Below are positions 38,591-48,021 of a stretch of 64,000 nucleotides of DNA, piece after piece (positions within the stretch are counted from its first letter, which is position 1; each line of letters begins with the position of its first letter). The position numbers and the translations under genes were made by a program. The stretch comes from Pycnococcus provasolii (lineage: Eukaryota; Chlorophyta; Pseudoscourfieldiophyceae; Pseudoscourfieldiales), in the NCBI GenBank assembly GCA_049487715.1, contig CP150573.1, positions 248,001-312,000 on the forward strand. The letters run 5' to 3'. The notes below the pieces were generated by a model. It was given only the letters and a program-made list of their open reading frames with translations. It searched no databases and was not told where the DNA came from.

Positions 38591-41500
38591 TTATATTTCA
38601 TTGTGTATGTATGTATGTGTGTGTGTGTGTGTGTGTGTTGTGTGTTGAATTGACGTGAGTGTAAATTTGTGGATTGAGCTGTGGGAAGTGATGAAAAGAA
38701 AAGCGAACCATGCCACATCAAAGCGCTTTAAGGCGTCTGGCTCTTCCATCATGGTGGGCTTCTTTCCACGTTCAAGCCAAAGTTCGTCGTATATGAAGGG
38801 ATGTCGGTATCTGAGCATTTCTTCCACAATGCTGTCAAAATCTACATCTTCACCACCATCAAATCCGCAAAAGAAACCTCCTCCCTGATGCGTTGGATCA
38901 AGTTGAGTCTCAAATGCTTCCACAAGCAGCGATGGATCTGCAGTCGTCGCTCCATTTTGTTCCGCATTCGCGCTCTCATGTGGCCATTCATAGCGCTCTT
39001 CCCAGGGAGCCGGTACATCTTCGAGAGTTAGCTGTACTACTGTTGCGTGTTCGAATTTCGAGAGCAGTTTACGAAACCCGCTCGAGGTCAAACCGCCGCA
39101 GATTTTCGCGTCATAAACACGGCCATCCTTAGGAACATCGGGCGCGCAAGGCCCTATTCCATTCTTCGCAAGTGGCCGTTGCACCAGGATGTGCACAATG
39201 CCGCGACCAGTAGCAGCCTCCACTTCTTTCGAAGGAGCAAATCCAAGTCCTGATGCGCCTGGGCGCAGGTTTAGCCGTCGGATGTTTCTGTGGAAACGAG
39301 GAAGGTCGGTGAGATGATCCATTGGGCAAGCGTACGGTAGAGGCATTGACGGTACCACACGACCAGAGTGTAGCTCTTTCCAGATATTCTCCACGAAGCA
39401 ATGGAGCGGCGGAAGTCCGAGCGTGCGATTAACACTAAATGCAAGAGCCAAGGTGTCTCTAAGAGCAGAGCGCATGCGCCGATCCTCCGCGAAATGCATA
39501 CGTAGCGCGACACGGCTATCGATATCAGTAGGCAGTACTGGCGGCGGAGAAGGGGGCGTAAGCGTAATATACCGTTGATCTGATATGTTGAGCACACCGT
39601 CTTCCTTCTCCACCCCATCGGTAAATTGCTCCCAAAGACCACTTTCGATCAGACGCTGGCGCTTACCAAATGCAAACTCAGGATCGTCGCCATATTGGTA
39701 CGTGCAGTGCACGTTAACCGGCGGCTCGAGCGACGGATCAGATCTTCGCACGTCATCGAGGTGCTGCACGAAGAGTGTATGACCGTTCAAGAACACGTCG
39801 ATGGGAAGCGTAGACATCGTCAGGCTACAATTTGCTGCATGGAAGAGCGGGCGGCTGCGTGCGAGACGCATATCACCGTGATGCGAGTTGGCAATAAAGG
39901 CTGACTCATCAGGCGATCTTGCATCGTTAGCTCGACGCTCGAGCAGAAATGGGAGATCCTCTTCAATAACGGGTGGAAACCATGTATGCTCGCCCGAGCG
40001 CACACAACCTGGTAATGCGGCATTCTTGCTGAATTTTTGCTGACGGACGAGAAGATTGAAAGTGGGCTGGTCGCGCATCTGCGCATCCTGCGAATGAGCC
40101 ACGAAATGATGCCAGACCGCCGCGAAGCGTGCGGCACTCGGCCGGAGAAGCAGGGTGCCGGTATTATGGTTCGTATTTTGGCATCCTGTCGGATACCGTC
40201 GATCCTCTTCTATGTCGATGCAATCGGAAGACACAAGCACATCAGCAAATTGCAAATTGCCGGAATCAAAAAGATTTCGTGGGTCACTGAACCAAACAGT
40301 GTCAGAATCAGACACTATGACCGCATGGCCATCTGTCAGTAGCGCTGCCAATGCCGCGGTTTTTACCGCGCTGTATCGTTTGAAAACCGGCGTTCCTGTC
40401 GAAAAGTAGCTGCCATCGTGCGACGAACTGTGAGCCTCTAGCGCGGAATGAAAATCAGACCAGCTATTGTCCTCTTCACCTCCGGCTTGAGCTTGATTGC
40501 GTAGGTGTATTGCCGCCAAGTCACTGGCACGGCGTGCACGGCACCGCAATGGGCCAGCACATAGCGAGAGCGTCTTGTCGTCAAGAGCAAGGACAAGCAC
40601 TGCATCCTCAATACCAGCACGCCGAACAGACGCTAGCCAGTTTCGGAGGAATGGCTCCATGGAGGACGTTGCGAACGTGACCATGAGATATCCGCTATTT
40701 CTTGGTAGTCCACTGAGCACACCCTCGGATCCTACCACTGATTTCTTCACGCTAGATTTAGTGGAGCCTAACTCTGTATCAAATCCTACTGGCCATGCCT
40801 CTGCAGGGCGGCCATATAAGGTCGAACGCGATCTATGGCGTGCTCCATTGTGCAGCCGTCTTGCGACTTCTTGCCCTTTCTCATTATCGGCGCACGTCTC
40901 AAGATCATGAGGGCCAAGATTGAAAATATTGCGCTCCTTCGGGTAACCTGAGCAGTTGAATTGGCGCACAATTTCGAGGTATGCATCGTCGCCTTTCTCC
41001 CTAGCCATTGACGCTATTTCCTCCATCCACCGATTGCGCTCAGCGCTGCAGAATTGAAGGCGCACTTGAAATGCTTTAGCAAGACGAGCCTTCATACTTG
41101 CACCGGCATCGCCGAGCCGCGCGCGATCATTGTTCGGAATTGTGGCTAGGAATCGACCCTCGTCCGCGCGACCACTCCAAGGCGATCGGAACGACTTCCT
41201 GTACCAGCACGGCGCCAGTCTAAGCAGATGTGATGCTGGCACGCGAAGAATGCGCTCGTTCGTCTCACGTGCGAGTGCCTCAGCGGCATCCTCGAACCGC
41301 GTCCCAAAGCGTATAACGTGCCGATGACCGGGAGTGGACTGCGCAATCGGCCCGTCGTCACCTTCTTGGGCGTCTGATGCATCGTCATCTTCAACCTCGA
41401 GACGCGCAACGGAATCACGTATCTCTTTCGATACGTACGGATGCGATAGAAAGGCGTGACTGCGGTACTCAAATCCTGCCTTCTCAAATAATGATGGTTC

Positions 41501-43558
41501 ATAGGCATGGTCAAGCGGGCATCGGAAAGGCAATGCAATGTGATCGGATCCGACAATGTGGCAATCGGAGACAACCCACCAGTGGCGAAAACAAAAGCAC
41601 CACATGGGTGGAAGCACAACCGCGGCGTCCATCGCGGCGGCGAGCGCTAGAGCATTTCGAAGCACGGCGCGCGTCGCCTCCAACGCGGCCATGTGAGCCT
41701 CGGCTGGATCGCGGCTAGTGGCGCCTTCCCGGTCTCTAGCGCCCACGACGTGCGAAGGGTGCATGCACCGAGGCATGCCCAGGCGTGCCACCTCGAGCGC
41801 ATCGACGGTACCGTAAGCATCTTCGAGCGTTCTGGTCGCGTCGTATGGTGGACCGATGGCGCCTCCTGGTGCCTCAGCTATCGCAGCATCGCGCGCGGCT
41901 GCCCAGAATGCACTCGGCACCTCGCCAGGCGAGCAGCCTGTGAGATTCCCTTTATCCGCCCACTTTCCTCCGCCTGCAAAAAGCGCAAGTACGGCGCGTC
42001 CGATCTCTGCCTCGAGGCCATGCACCTGCAGGAATCTCCGCGGCCTCGTGCCGTAGTACTCGCTGTGCTCGATGTCCCACAGCGCCTTCTCACGGAAGCG
42101 CTCGCGTTTGCCAAATGCGTATTCCGGCGTGTCTCCGAAAGTGAAAGTTGCGTGTATAGCAACAGGCTCAACCCCAGTGGTGTTCGGTGTGTTTTCCACC
42201 CAGATTGAATGTCCACCAGGGAAGGAGAGGTACGGAAGCACGCCAACTGTGATACGACCGTGCCACATCCAGAATGTCGGATAAATGCCATGCCGCATAT
42301 GCGTCTCAATGGCTCGTTTCGTACTCTGCGGATATGCCACGCCTTGGACGAATGCATCGATGTCAACGCGAGGCTGACTGGTGGGATCACCGTGTACCAA
42401 TCGCAGTGAACACCCGTTCGCATCCCCGCAGTCCGTGGGCACGTATGGCCATCTCGGAACTTGCGGCTCGACGCAGTTAGGCTGCTTGGAGCATGGAACT
42501 CCCACGGAGCTTCGATACATGCCCTTCACGATGCGATTGAACTCTTCCTGGTCCGTTCCACCTCCAACGTGCTGCTCGCCAAGGCGCAGCTCCCACTCGC
42601 TCAAAAATGCAACACTGCGCGGCGTAGCGCGAAAAAAGACCATGCCAACGTTGTGCTCGTGATCGACGAGGCCTGGATCGTTCGCAAGCCGAACGTTGGT
42701 CAGGTCGACGGACACGAGCATATCCGCGTCGTGAAGTTGCACAAATCTTGCACTTCGTTCCTTTTCAGCGTTATCGCGGCTCGGGGACGTGAGCACAAAT
42801 GGCCACGGGTTGCCAATCCACGCTATGTCCACGTCACTGAGCAGGACGTCGTAACCTGCTAGCAACAGCGCTCGCAGCATCATGGCACGCCAAGCGCCCA
42901 TGCGACGCAACGGTTCAAGTTTTTGTCTGAAATACGTCACACCGGCGAGCGACTTGTTGACGATCTCCTCGCGGGTGCCAAAGTCCGACGCGCGGAGCAC
43001 GCTGCCTTCCAGCTCTCTTTCGCGCATCGCGTCCGCCAGCTCGTCGTCGAGCGCAATGAGCACATGCCGCGACGCCAACGCGTTGTTCTTGCGCACATGC
43101 AAGGCCCAGTTGACACCGAAGTCCTTCATGCCCTTGTTGCAAAACGCCACTAGGATCGCCGCTGGCGCGCACGGAAGTCGCGCGGACCACGACGATGGCA
43201 GAGGCGGCGTGGCCGAGGCGGCGTCGAACGCGCCGCCGTCTTTAGGCAAGGCGTCTCGAATTGCCGCTGCTCGATCGAGCGTGGAGGCGCACGAGCTGTT
43301 CGCACCTTGACTTTGCGTTTGTTCGTGCCCTGTGTGTCTTGCGTGCGCCGTCTGTGTGTGTGAGATTGGTGTGTATTGTTTGTGTCCGTGCGTGGGTCCA
43401 TAGTTGAAGTTCTTTTCTGTTCGTGTATTGTGGTTGTAGCTCGCAAGTCCCGCCTGTTTGGTAACAACGAGGTACACGCGAGGCGAGTACGCAATCACTA
43501 CCAGCAACGCAAGCCAGCACAGTCGGCGGAACACCAACGCGCGAGGACGCGACGACAT
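38591..43558 (-). CDS. Double GT77-type glycosyltransferase with two complete transferase units
   Basis: About 1655 residues from the ATG at 43558, which begins a classic type II anchor (RRLCWLALLVVIAYSPRVYLVV). An earlier ATG at 43633 would abut the telomere-type repeats and is less likely. Unit 1 has LLAGYDVLLSDVDIAW near residue 240, then HNVGMVFF, VGVLPYLSFPGGHSIW, and the C-terminal module LPPMWCFCFRHWW with ALPFRCPLDH. Unit 2 repeats the plan: GHAVIVSDSDTVWF near residue 1083, HNTGTLLLRPS, LPIDVFLNGHTLFV, LPPLHCF and LPYACPMDH. Each unit keeps its DxD, so both may be active. The last ~15 residues (THTHTHTHTYIH) are translated from a CA microsatellite, so the true 3' end may differ by splicing. 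Plant relatives arabinosylate hydroxyproline-rich proteins. Confidence 0.8.
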   Translation of the reverse strand: MSSRPRALVFRRLCWLALLVVIAYSPRVYLVVTKQAGLASYNHNTRTEKNFNYGPTHGHKQYTPISHTQTAHARHTGHEQTQSQGANSSCASTLDRAAAIRDALPKDGGAFDAASATPPLPSSWSARLPCAPAAILVAFCNKGMKDFGVNWALHVRKNNALASRHVLIALDDELADAMRERELEGSVLRASDFGTREEIVNKSLAGVTYFRQKLEPLRRMGAWRAMMLRALLLAGYDVLLSDVDIAWIGNPWPFVLTSPSRDNAEKERSARFVQLHDADMLVSVDLTNVRLANDPGLVDHEHNVGMVFFRATPRSVAFLSEWELRLGEQHVGGGTDQEEFNRIVKGMYRSSVGVPCSKQPNCVEPQVPRWPYVPTDCGDANGCSLRLVHGDPTSQPRVDIDAFVQGVAYPQSTKRAIETHMRHGIYPTFWMWHGRITVGVLPYLSFPGGHSIWVENTPNTTGVEPVAIHATFTFGDTPEYAFGKRERFREKALWDIEHSEYYGTRPRRFLQVHGLEAEIGRAVLALFAGGGKWADKGNLTGCSPGEVPSAFWAAARDAAIAEAPGGAIGPPYDATRTLEDAYGTVDALEVARLGMPRCMHPSHVVGARDREGATSRDPAEAHMAALEATRAVLRNALALAAAMDAAVVLPPMWCFCFRHWWVVSDCHIVGSDHIALPFRCPLDHAYEPSLFEKAGFEYRSHAFLSHPYVSKEIRDSVARLEVEDDDASDAQEGDDGPIAQSTPGHRHVIRFGTRFEDAAEALARETNERILRVPASHLLRLAPCWYRKSFRSPWSGRADEGRFLATIPNNDRARLGDAGASMKARLAKAFQVRLQFCSAERNRWMEEIASMAREKGDDAYLEIVRQFNCSGYPKERNIFNLGPHDLETCADNEKGQEVARRLHNGARHRSRSTLYGRPAEAWPVGFDTELGSTKSSVKKSVVGSEGVLSGLPRNSGYLMVTFATSSMEPFLRNWLASVRRAGIEDAVLVLALDDKTLSLCAGPLRCRARRASDLAAIHLRNQAQAGGEEDNSWSDFHSALEAHSSSHDGSYFSTGTPVFKRYSAVKTAALAALLTDGHAVIVSDSDTVWFSDPRNLFDSGNLQFADVLVSSDCIDIEEDRRYPTGCQNTNHNTGTLLLRPSAARFAAVWHHFVAHSQDAQMRDQPTFNLLVRQQKFSKNAALPGCVRSGEHTWFPPVIEEDLPFLLERRANDARSPDESAFIANSHHGDMRLARSRPLFHAANCSLTMSTLPIDVFLNGHTLFVQHLDDVRRSDPSLEPPVNVHCTYQYGDDPEFAFGKRQRLIESGLWEQFTDGVEKEDGVLNISDQRYITLTPPSPPPVLPTDIDSRVALRMHFAEDRRMRSALRDTLALAFSVNRTLGLPPLHCFVENIWKELHSGRVVPSMPLPYACPMDHLTDLPRFHRNIRRLNLRPGASGLGFAPSKEVEAATGRGIVHILVQRPLAKNGIGPCAPDVPKDGRVYDAKICGGLTSSGFRKLLSKFEHATVVQLTLEDVPAPWEERYEWPHESANAEQNGATTADPSLLVEAFETQLDPTHQGGGFFCGFDGGEDVDFDSIVEEMLRYRHPFIYDELWLERGKKPTMMEEPDALKRFDVAWFAFLFITSHSSIHKFTLTSIQHTTHTHTHTHTYIHNEI
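38601..38645. repeat. (GT)n/(CA)n microsatellite inside a coding end
   Basis: Alternating GT with a few GTAT units. On the minus strand it encodes the Thr-His tail of the double glycosyltransferase. Confidence 0.9.
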
Positions 43559-43664
43559 ACTCTTTTTACTACTGGAACATGTAAAGGGGAGGAGGAAGTC
43601 AAATACCACTGGCCCAGGAAGGCAAACAAACACTCAGTAACCCTAAACTTTAGGGGAGCCCTGT

Positions 43665-43676
43665 AAACCCTAACCC
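43665..43676 (-). promoter_or_regulatory. Telo-box-like element upstream of the double GT77 gene
   Basis: AAACCCTAACCC on the plus strand about 107-118 bases upstream of the chosen ATG, with a second CCCTAAA at 43641-43647. Confidence 0.5.
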
Positions 43677-44206
43677 GAGATAGTAGGTACAGTAGCAGAA
43701 GCTCCCAATCCGTTCCTACCTTACGATAGTGCTTTCTCGGTACATACCTGTAACAGTAACATTTACCACCGGCACGAAAAAGCACGAGAAAGAGTCTCCA
43801 TGGCGATGGAATAATTCATTGGCCAATCGTCGTCGTGTCCGAGAAAAACACGGGTCCATATAGCCCGGCGCAGCGAGGGGGGGATAATGGTCAGATGATC
43901 ACAGTGGTAGTGGTGCAAGACCAACACCGGGTCCCCAGAATAACGGGAAAATTACTACCGAAAATTTACTGGTGCATTTACTGGTGCAGACTAAATTCAC
44001 GGTACAAGAGTTGAGTTTTTCTGGGAAGCACGACCTGAGTGCCCGTACTCTCGTACCGGTTTGGGTGAAGGGCCGACCTATCGCCCCGTTGTTCCCCGCC
44101 GACCTAACGCCCCGTTGTGGAGGGTTCAGGGTTCCTCCTGGAGGCGGCGAAAAAACGATCGTCTTAAGCAAGGCCATCTCCGCCATCGCCATCACCACCG
44201 CGGCGG
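43677..44206. other. Intergenic region before the minisatellite
   Basis: No gene is seen. It contains a TACAGTAG motif (43688) and direct duplications such as ATTTACTGGTGCA (about 43971-43989) and CGCCCCGTTGTT/CGCCCCGTTGTG (about 44080-44117). Confidence 0.4.
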
Positions 44207-44931
44207 TCAGGCCAGCCTTAAGGCGCGGCCAGCAGGAACACCAGGAGCAGCAGCAGGGCAGGAGCAACTGCAGGGACGCAGGGTCAAGGCCAGCCTTAAG
44301 GCGCGGCCAGCAGGAACATCACGAGCAGCAGCAGGGCAGGAGCAACTGCAGGGACGCAGGGTCAAGGCCAACCTTAAGGCGCGGCCAGCAGGAACATCAC
44401 GAGCAGCAGCATGCAACCGACTACCGAGCACTGCAAGGCGAGCTAACCGATGAGATGCTCCTCAACAAGCTCGAGCGCAATGCTAGCACTCGGGAACCTC
44501 GCCCCGGCTCGCAAAGTTGGCGCACCCGCATCGAAACCGCACGTACTCTCTTCAAAGAGAATTTTGACGACATCATAACGCACCTGGGGACCTGAAGATA
44601 CTTGGCAAGTGATAACGCCAAGGTACTCTTCCTTGACGCGTTTGATGCCCAAAGTGATAAGGCAATGAAGGCTCGGATTCTCTTCCCCTTCATATGCCTA
44701 TTCCTCAGGGAGTATCCGGTGGGCGCGGTGGCTCGCCCCCTTTGACACCCTCCCCGACACCTCTTTTCCTTTGTTATTCTTCTTTTCTTCTTTAGTTTCT
44801 TCTTAGTTCTTCCGTGGCGCCTTTCAAGCAACTGCAGGGACGCAGGGTCAAGGCCAGCCTTAAGGCGCGGCCAGCAGGAACATCACGAGCAGCAGCAGGG
44901 CAGGAGCAACTGCAGGGACGCATGCTATAAA
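44207..44931 (+). mobile_element. 78-bp minisatellite with a gag-like relic (copy 2)
   Basis: Two full copies and one partial copy of a 78-base unit (containing AAGGCGCGGCCAGCAGGAAC and GGAGCAACTGCAGGGACGCA) run from 44207 to about 44411. A gag-like segment follows at 44412-44595: DYRALQ, TDEMLLNKLERNAS, SQSWRTRIETARTLFKENF, then a stop. A further full copy of the 78-base unit lies at about 44827-44931, so the relic is bracketed by the repeat. The gag segment matches the relic at 18400-18574. Since 78 is a multiple of three, the array stays open in frame and fuses with the gag-like part. No other retroelement domain is present. Confidence 0.65.
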
Positions 44932-45205
44932 CGGTACATTGCAAATAACTGCAGCCTCTGAGGCTTGTGGTGCGTGACAGTTGCAACTTAGCAAAACCCG
45001 AACCCGCAACCCCCCCTACTAAAACCCCTCCAACTAAACTTGGGATGAGGGGGGGCCCGGGGGGGGGGGGGGAAGAAAATCCAAAATCCAGATAAACCCA
45101 GATTCTTTGGATGATTTTTTTCCTCAAGGGTTCGGTTCGGTTGGGAAATCCCCGCCCCCCTGATTTCTTGATCCCACCTCCGTCCCATCAGCTGCATAGC
45201 ATAGC
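44932..45205. other. Intergenic region with a G-rich tract
   Basis: A run of G with few interruptions at 45050-45073 is the only notable feature. It lies 130 bases before the next gene. Confidence 0.5.
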
Positions 45206-45910
45206 ATGCCTGTCGTGATGATGTCTTCCTCCAAGCTTGGTGTTCGTCCCGTTCAAGTTGGTTTGCGGGCTCGTGCTCCTGCTGCTCGTTCGTCTCGTGT
45301 GTTCTCCCCTTTGGCGTCGGCGCACTCCTCCTCCTCGTCTTCGCAGCAGTCTTGTGACGTTCAGGAGGTTGGGAAGGTTGGGAAGGGTTTCAGGAGGAAT
45401 CATTCTGGTAATGGCAATGGTGCGGCACTCTCCATGGCGGCGGCCACGGTTCTCACGAGCCTCGCCATGCCTGAGGCGGCGCACGCGGGATGGGACGCGC
45501 TGCTCACGACAGACTACTGGGCGGCGTTCCTGCAGTGGCGCGTGAGTAGTCCGCTGCTCTTCATTGGAACGTTCATTGTTCCGAACGGCGGGCTCTTCCT
45601 GCTCTTTCAGTACATCCTCAACAAGAAGCGTGATAACTTCAAGGCGCAGCTCAGGGAAGCTGGCTGGGACACATTCCTGAAAGAGCGTGGAGTGGACATC
45701 GAAACACTAAATGACGTGAAGCAGCTTCGGTACTTCTGCCGTCTGCAGGAACGCAACCTGCTTGACGAGCAGAAGGTGAACGAGTTCGTCGAGTACCAGC
45801 GCAAGAAGATGGAATATTACAGCCCAGTCGTGGTGAACCAGTACAATAAGGCGAAGGCGGCGGAAGAGGAGAAAGAGGCGGAAGCGGAGAAAGAGGAGTC
45901 AGCGAACTAA
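45206..45910 (+). CDS. Thylakoid-type membrane protein with bipartite presequence
   Basis: 234 residues. The N-terminus (MMSSSKLGVRPVQVGLRARAPAARSSR) is a typical transit peptide, closely resembling that of GAPDH in this window. A hydrophobic Ala-rich segment follows, ending in PEAAHA, an ideal thylakoid-processing site around residue 93, so the mature start is probably GWDALLTTDYW. The mature part has one strong membrane helix (LLFIGTFIVPNGGLFLLFQYIL), then a charged helical domain (KRDNFKAQLREAGWDTFLKERGVDIETLNDVKQ) and an acidic Glu/Lys-rich tail. I do not recognise the family. A thylakoid assembly or structural factor is plausible but unproven. It converges with the JmjC gene. Confidence 0.75.
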   Translation: MPVVMMSSSKLGVRPVQVGLRARAPAARSSRVFSPLASAHSSSSSSQQSCDVQEVGKVGKGFRRNHSGNGNGAALSMAAATVLTSLAMPEAAHAGWDALLTTDYWAAFLQWRVSSPLLFIGTFIVPNGGLFLLFQYILNKKRDNFKAQLREAGWDTFLKERGVDIETLNDVKQLRYFCRLQERNLLDEQKVNEFVEYQRKKMEYYSPVVVNQYNKAKAAEEEKEAEAEKEESAN

Positions 45911-45986
45911 ACGTGGGAGGAACGCTCGAGGTTTCTCGTATCTCGTAATGGCAAAAACAAATTCCACGAAAAGAAACAAAAAATAT

Positions 45987-47798
45987 TTACAACAGTGATA
46001 TCACCTCCGGCTGGTCGCGAGGAGGTGGAAGGTCATCTGGTGGAGGTGGAGGTCCACGCAACTCGTCCATAAAGTCCTGCATCCCCTCGTACTGATCGAG
46101 CCCGTCCGGCACGTCCTCCTCTTCAGCGTTGTGGTCGAGAAAGTAATGGCGCACAGCCCGTGGGACGTCGATGCGCACGGTATCAGGCCGACACGAGCAA
46201 ACCGACGCGTTGAGGGCATGGCGAAAGAGCCAATGACGAGTGGCAAAGTTCACAGCCTCCGCGGCATTGAAGCCGTGGTTGAATCCGCAGTGATATGCCG
46301 CGGCGTTGATCACCATGAGTTCGCCCTTCCGTTGCACAGCCGTTGCGAAGGGGATGTTCGCATCGTGAAGGCGTTCGTGAGGCTTGAACAGCAGTTCCTT
46401 GTGGCGGTAGAAGCTACCGCAGTTCCTTTGCTCGTGGGGATACAGGCTCGCCAGCAGCCGCTCGAATTTCGCCCGGTGCTTTGGCGCAACAATGTACCAA
46501 GTCTTTGGTGCGCCGTCGTGAATGTAGTTGCACGAGAGTAGGTCGTAATCCTCCACGTGCCAAGCGAAGGCACTTTTATATGCTCCGTAGTACAGCATCG
46601 GCGTGGTGACGCCAGGAATCGCGCAATTCTCAGGGAGATAGCGACGGAGAAGGCAGCCTGGCATGAAATTCATGTTCCAGCCAAGCGGAACCGCGCAGTC
46701 GGAGGCTCGCGCGTCATCGTCACTGTCGAACAAGCTGAATGCAACGTCGGAGCCGTACAGAGGCAGTTGGTTGCTAGCCGCTTCCGCGGTTGTGGCAATG
46801 CTCTGCCAAAAGACGCGCTCGGCACGCTCAGCTTCACCCTTCAACTTCGCCGCTGCACTGTCTCCAGCACTTCCGTTGCCTCGAGTGCAGCGTGAATGCT
46901 GCTTTGGCATCGCCGCCTCATTCGCTAGAACTTTGAACTGCTTGAGAGACAACGCGCGCGATTCCTCGTTGATGAGTCTGTACAGCCCCTGGGAGCCAAG
47001 CACCCTCTGCGCGTTCGGCGACGGCAGACGAGCCGCGTCGATGATGTTGTCGAATCCGTGCTTGGCGATGCGTTTTCTTGCAGGGTGAAAAGACTCTGGC
47101 AGAACAATTTTCAGCGCCGCCCAATTGCTCTCCGCGTCGTCGCCTTCGTCGTCAGCCCCACGGAGGGAGCGAGCGCACCACTCGGCATACTCGACGAGCG
47201 ACTTTTCTCGCAAATCGCGCTCGCTTGGTCGGAATATCGGCACGTCCTCGTCGAGGCTGCATGGCCGTTCTTCCATGTTTGCAGCGTGTAACGCCTCGAC
47301 ATTCAAGGTTCGCTTGAGAGCTTTTAGTTCGCGAGGTACTGCGGGTGCTGGTGCTGGTGCTGCTAAAGATGATGACGACGCACCAGCAGCATCCACCACC
47401 ACCGCTGACCGTGTTTCCTCAGCAGCGGCTGAGCGTTTCGTAGCTTTGTGCGCACGAATCATCGGTGGCACTCCTGAGGGTGGTGCTAGTGATGCCCCTT
47501 CCGCCGCGAAGGATGCGCGTGTTTCCCCAGGTGCTGCTGACCTGATTTTCGAAGACGCGGCTTTCTGCGCACGAATCATCGGTGGCACAACTGAGGAGGG
47601 GGCAGTGGAGGAGGCACCCCTATTGCTGCTGCGCACCCTACGAGCTCCCCCCCCTCGGGTCACCCCCAGCAGGTTATTGAGTTCCGCCCTCGAGCGTCCT
47701 CCATACTTCTCCTCTAATCGAAGTAAGTCTTCGAACAAACCGCCAGGACGAGGCACAATAGGCACAGGCGCAGACCCACCTAACCCAGGCGCAGGCAT
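45987..47798 (-). CDS. JmjN/JmjC-domain histone demethylase-like protein (KDM4/KDM5 group)
   Basis: 603 residues from the ATG at 47798; upstream frame merely translates telomere-type repeats. A disordered Ala/Ser-rich N-terminus (~150 residues) contains a duplicated PPMIRAxKA segment. A JmjN motif lies near residue 185 (VPIFRPSERDLREKSLVEYAEWC). The JmjC domain has WNMNFMPGCLLRRY, the iron ligands HVE in FAWHVEDYDLLSCNYIHDGAPKTWY near residue 414, and the distal His in NAAAYHCGFNHGFN near residue 503. Both Fe ligands and the 2-oxoglutarate-binding area look intact, so an active lysine demethylase is likely. No PHD, ARID or Tudor domain follows, only a proline-rich end. The histone target cannot be inferred. 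Confidence 0.9.
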   Translation of the reverse strand: MPAPGLGGSAPVPIVPRPGGLFEDLLRLEEKYGGRSRAELNNLLGVTRGGGARRVRSSNRGASSTAPSSVVPPMIRAQKAASSKIRSAAPGETRASFAAEGASLAPPSGVPPMIRAHKATKRSAAAEETRSAVVVDAAGASSSSLAAPAPAPAVPRELKALKRTLNVEALHAANMEERPCSLDEDVPIFRPSERDLREKSLVEYAEWCARSLRGADDEGDDAESNWAALKIVLPESFHPARKRIAKHGFDNIIDAARLPSPNAQRVLGSQGLYRLINEESRALSLKQFKVLANEAAMPKQHSRCTRGNGSAGDSAAAKLKGEAERAERVFWQSIATTAEAASNQLPLYGSDVAFSLFDSDDDARASDCAVPLGWNMNFMPGCLLRRYLPENCAIPGVTTPMLYYGAYKSAFAWHVEDYDLLSCNYIHDGAPKTWYIVAPKHRAKFERLLASLYPHEQRNCGSFYRHKELLFKPHERLHDANIPFATAVQRKGELMVINAAAYHCGFNHGFNAAEAVNFATRHWLFRHALNASVCSCRPDTVRIDVPRAVRHYFLDHNAEEEDVPDGLDQYEGMQDFMDELRGPPPPPDDLPPPRDQPEVISLL

Positions 47799-47972
47799 CG
47801 AGCAAGAAAAAAATACAAAAAAATAAAAGAAATGGTCGGGCGATGTCAGGTTTCCGATTCCCCTCTGCCCTGACGTGGAGGCCTGCTTTGTCGCCTTCTG
47901 GTCGGGGAAGGACGACGGGACGGGACGGGACGGCAGCGCGTGTGCCCTCTTACATACCTCGACGAACTCTGC

Positions 47973-48021
47973 ATTAGGGTTCGGGTTAGGGTTACCTCGG
48001 TTAGGGTTAGGGTTAGGGTTA
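47973..48021. promoter_or_regulatory. Interstitial telomeric TTAGGG repeats upstream of the JmjC gene
   Basis: At least six TTAGGG or near units (TTAGGGTTCGGGTTAGGG, then TTAGGGTTAGGGTTAGGG) lie about 175-223 bases before the JmjC start. This is the longest such tract in the window. Confidence 0.75.

Noticed and set aside
45050-45073. G-rich tract as a possible sequencing gap or rRNA-type element
   Set aside because: It is only a homopolymer-like run; there is no further evidence of either.
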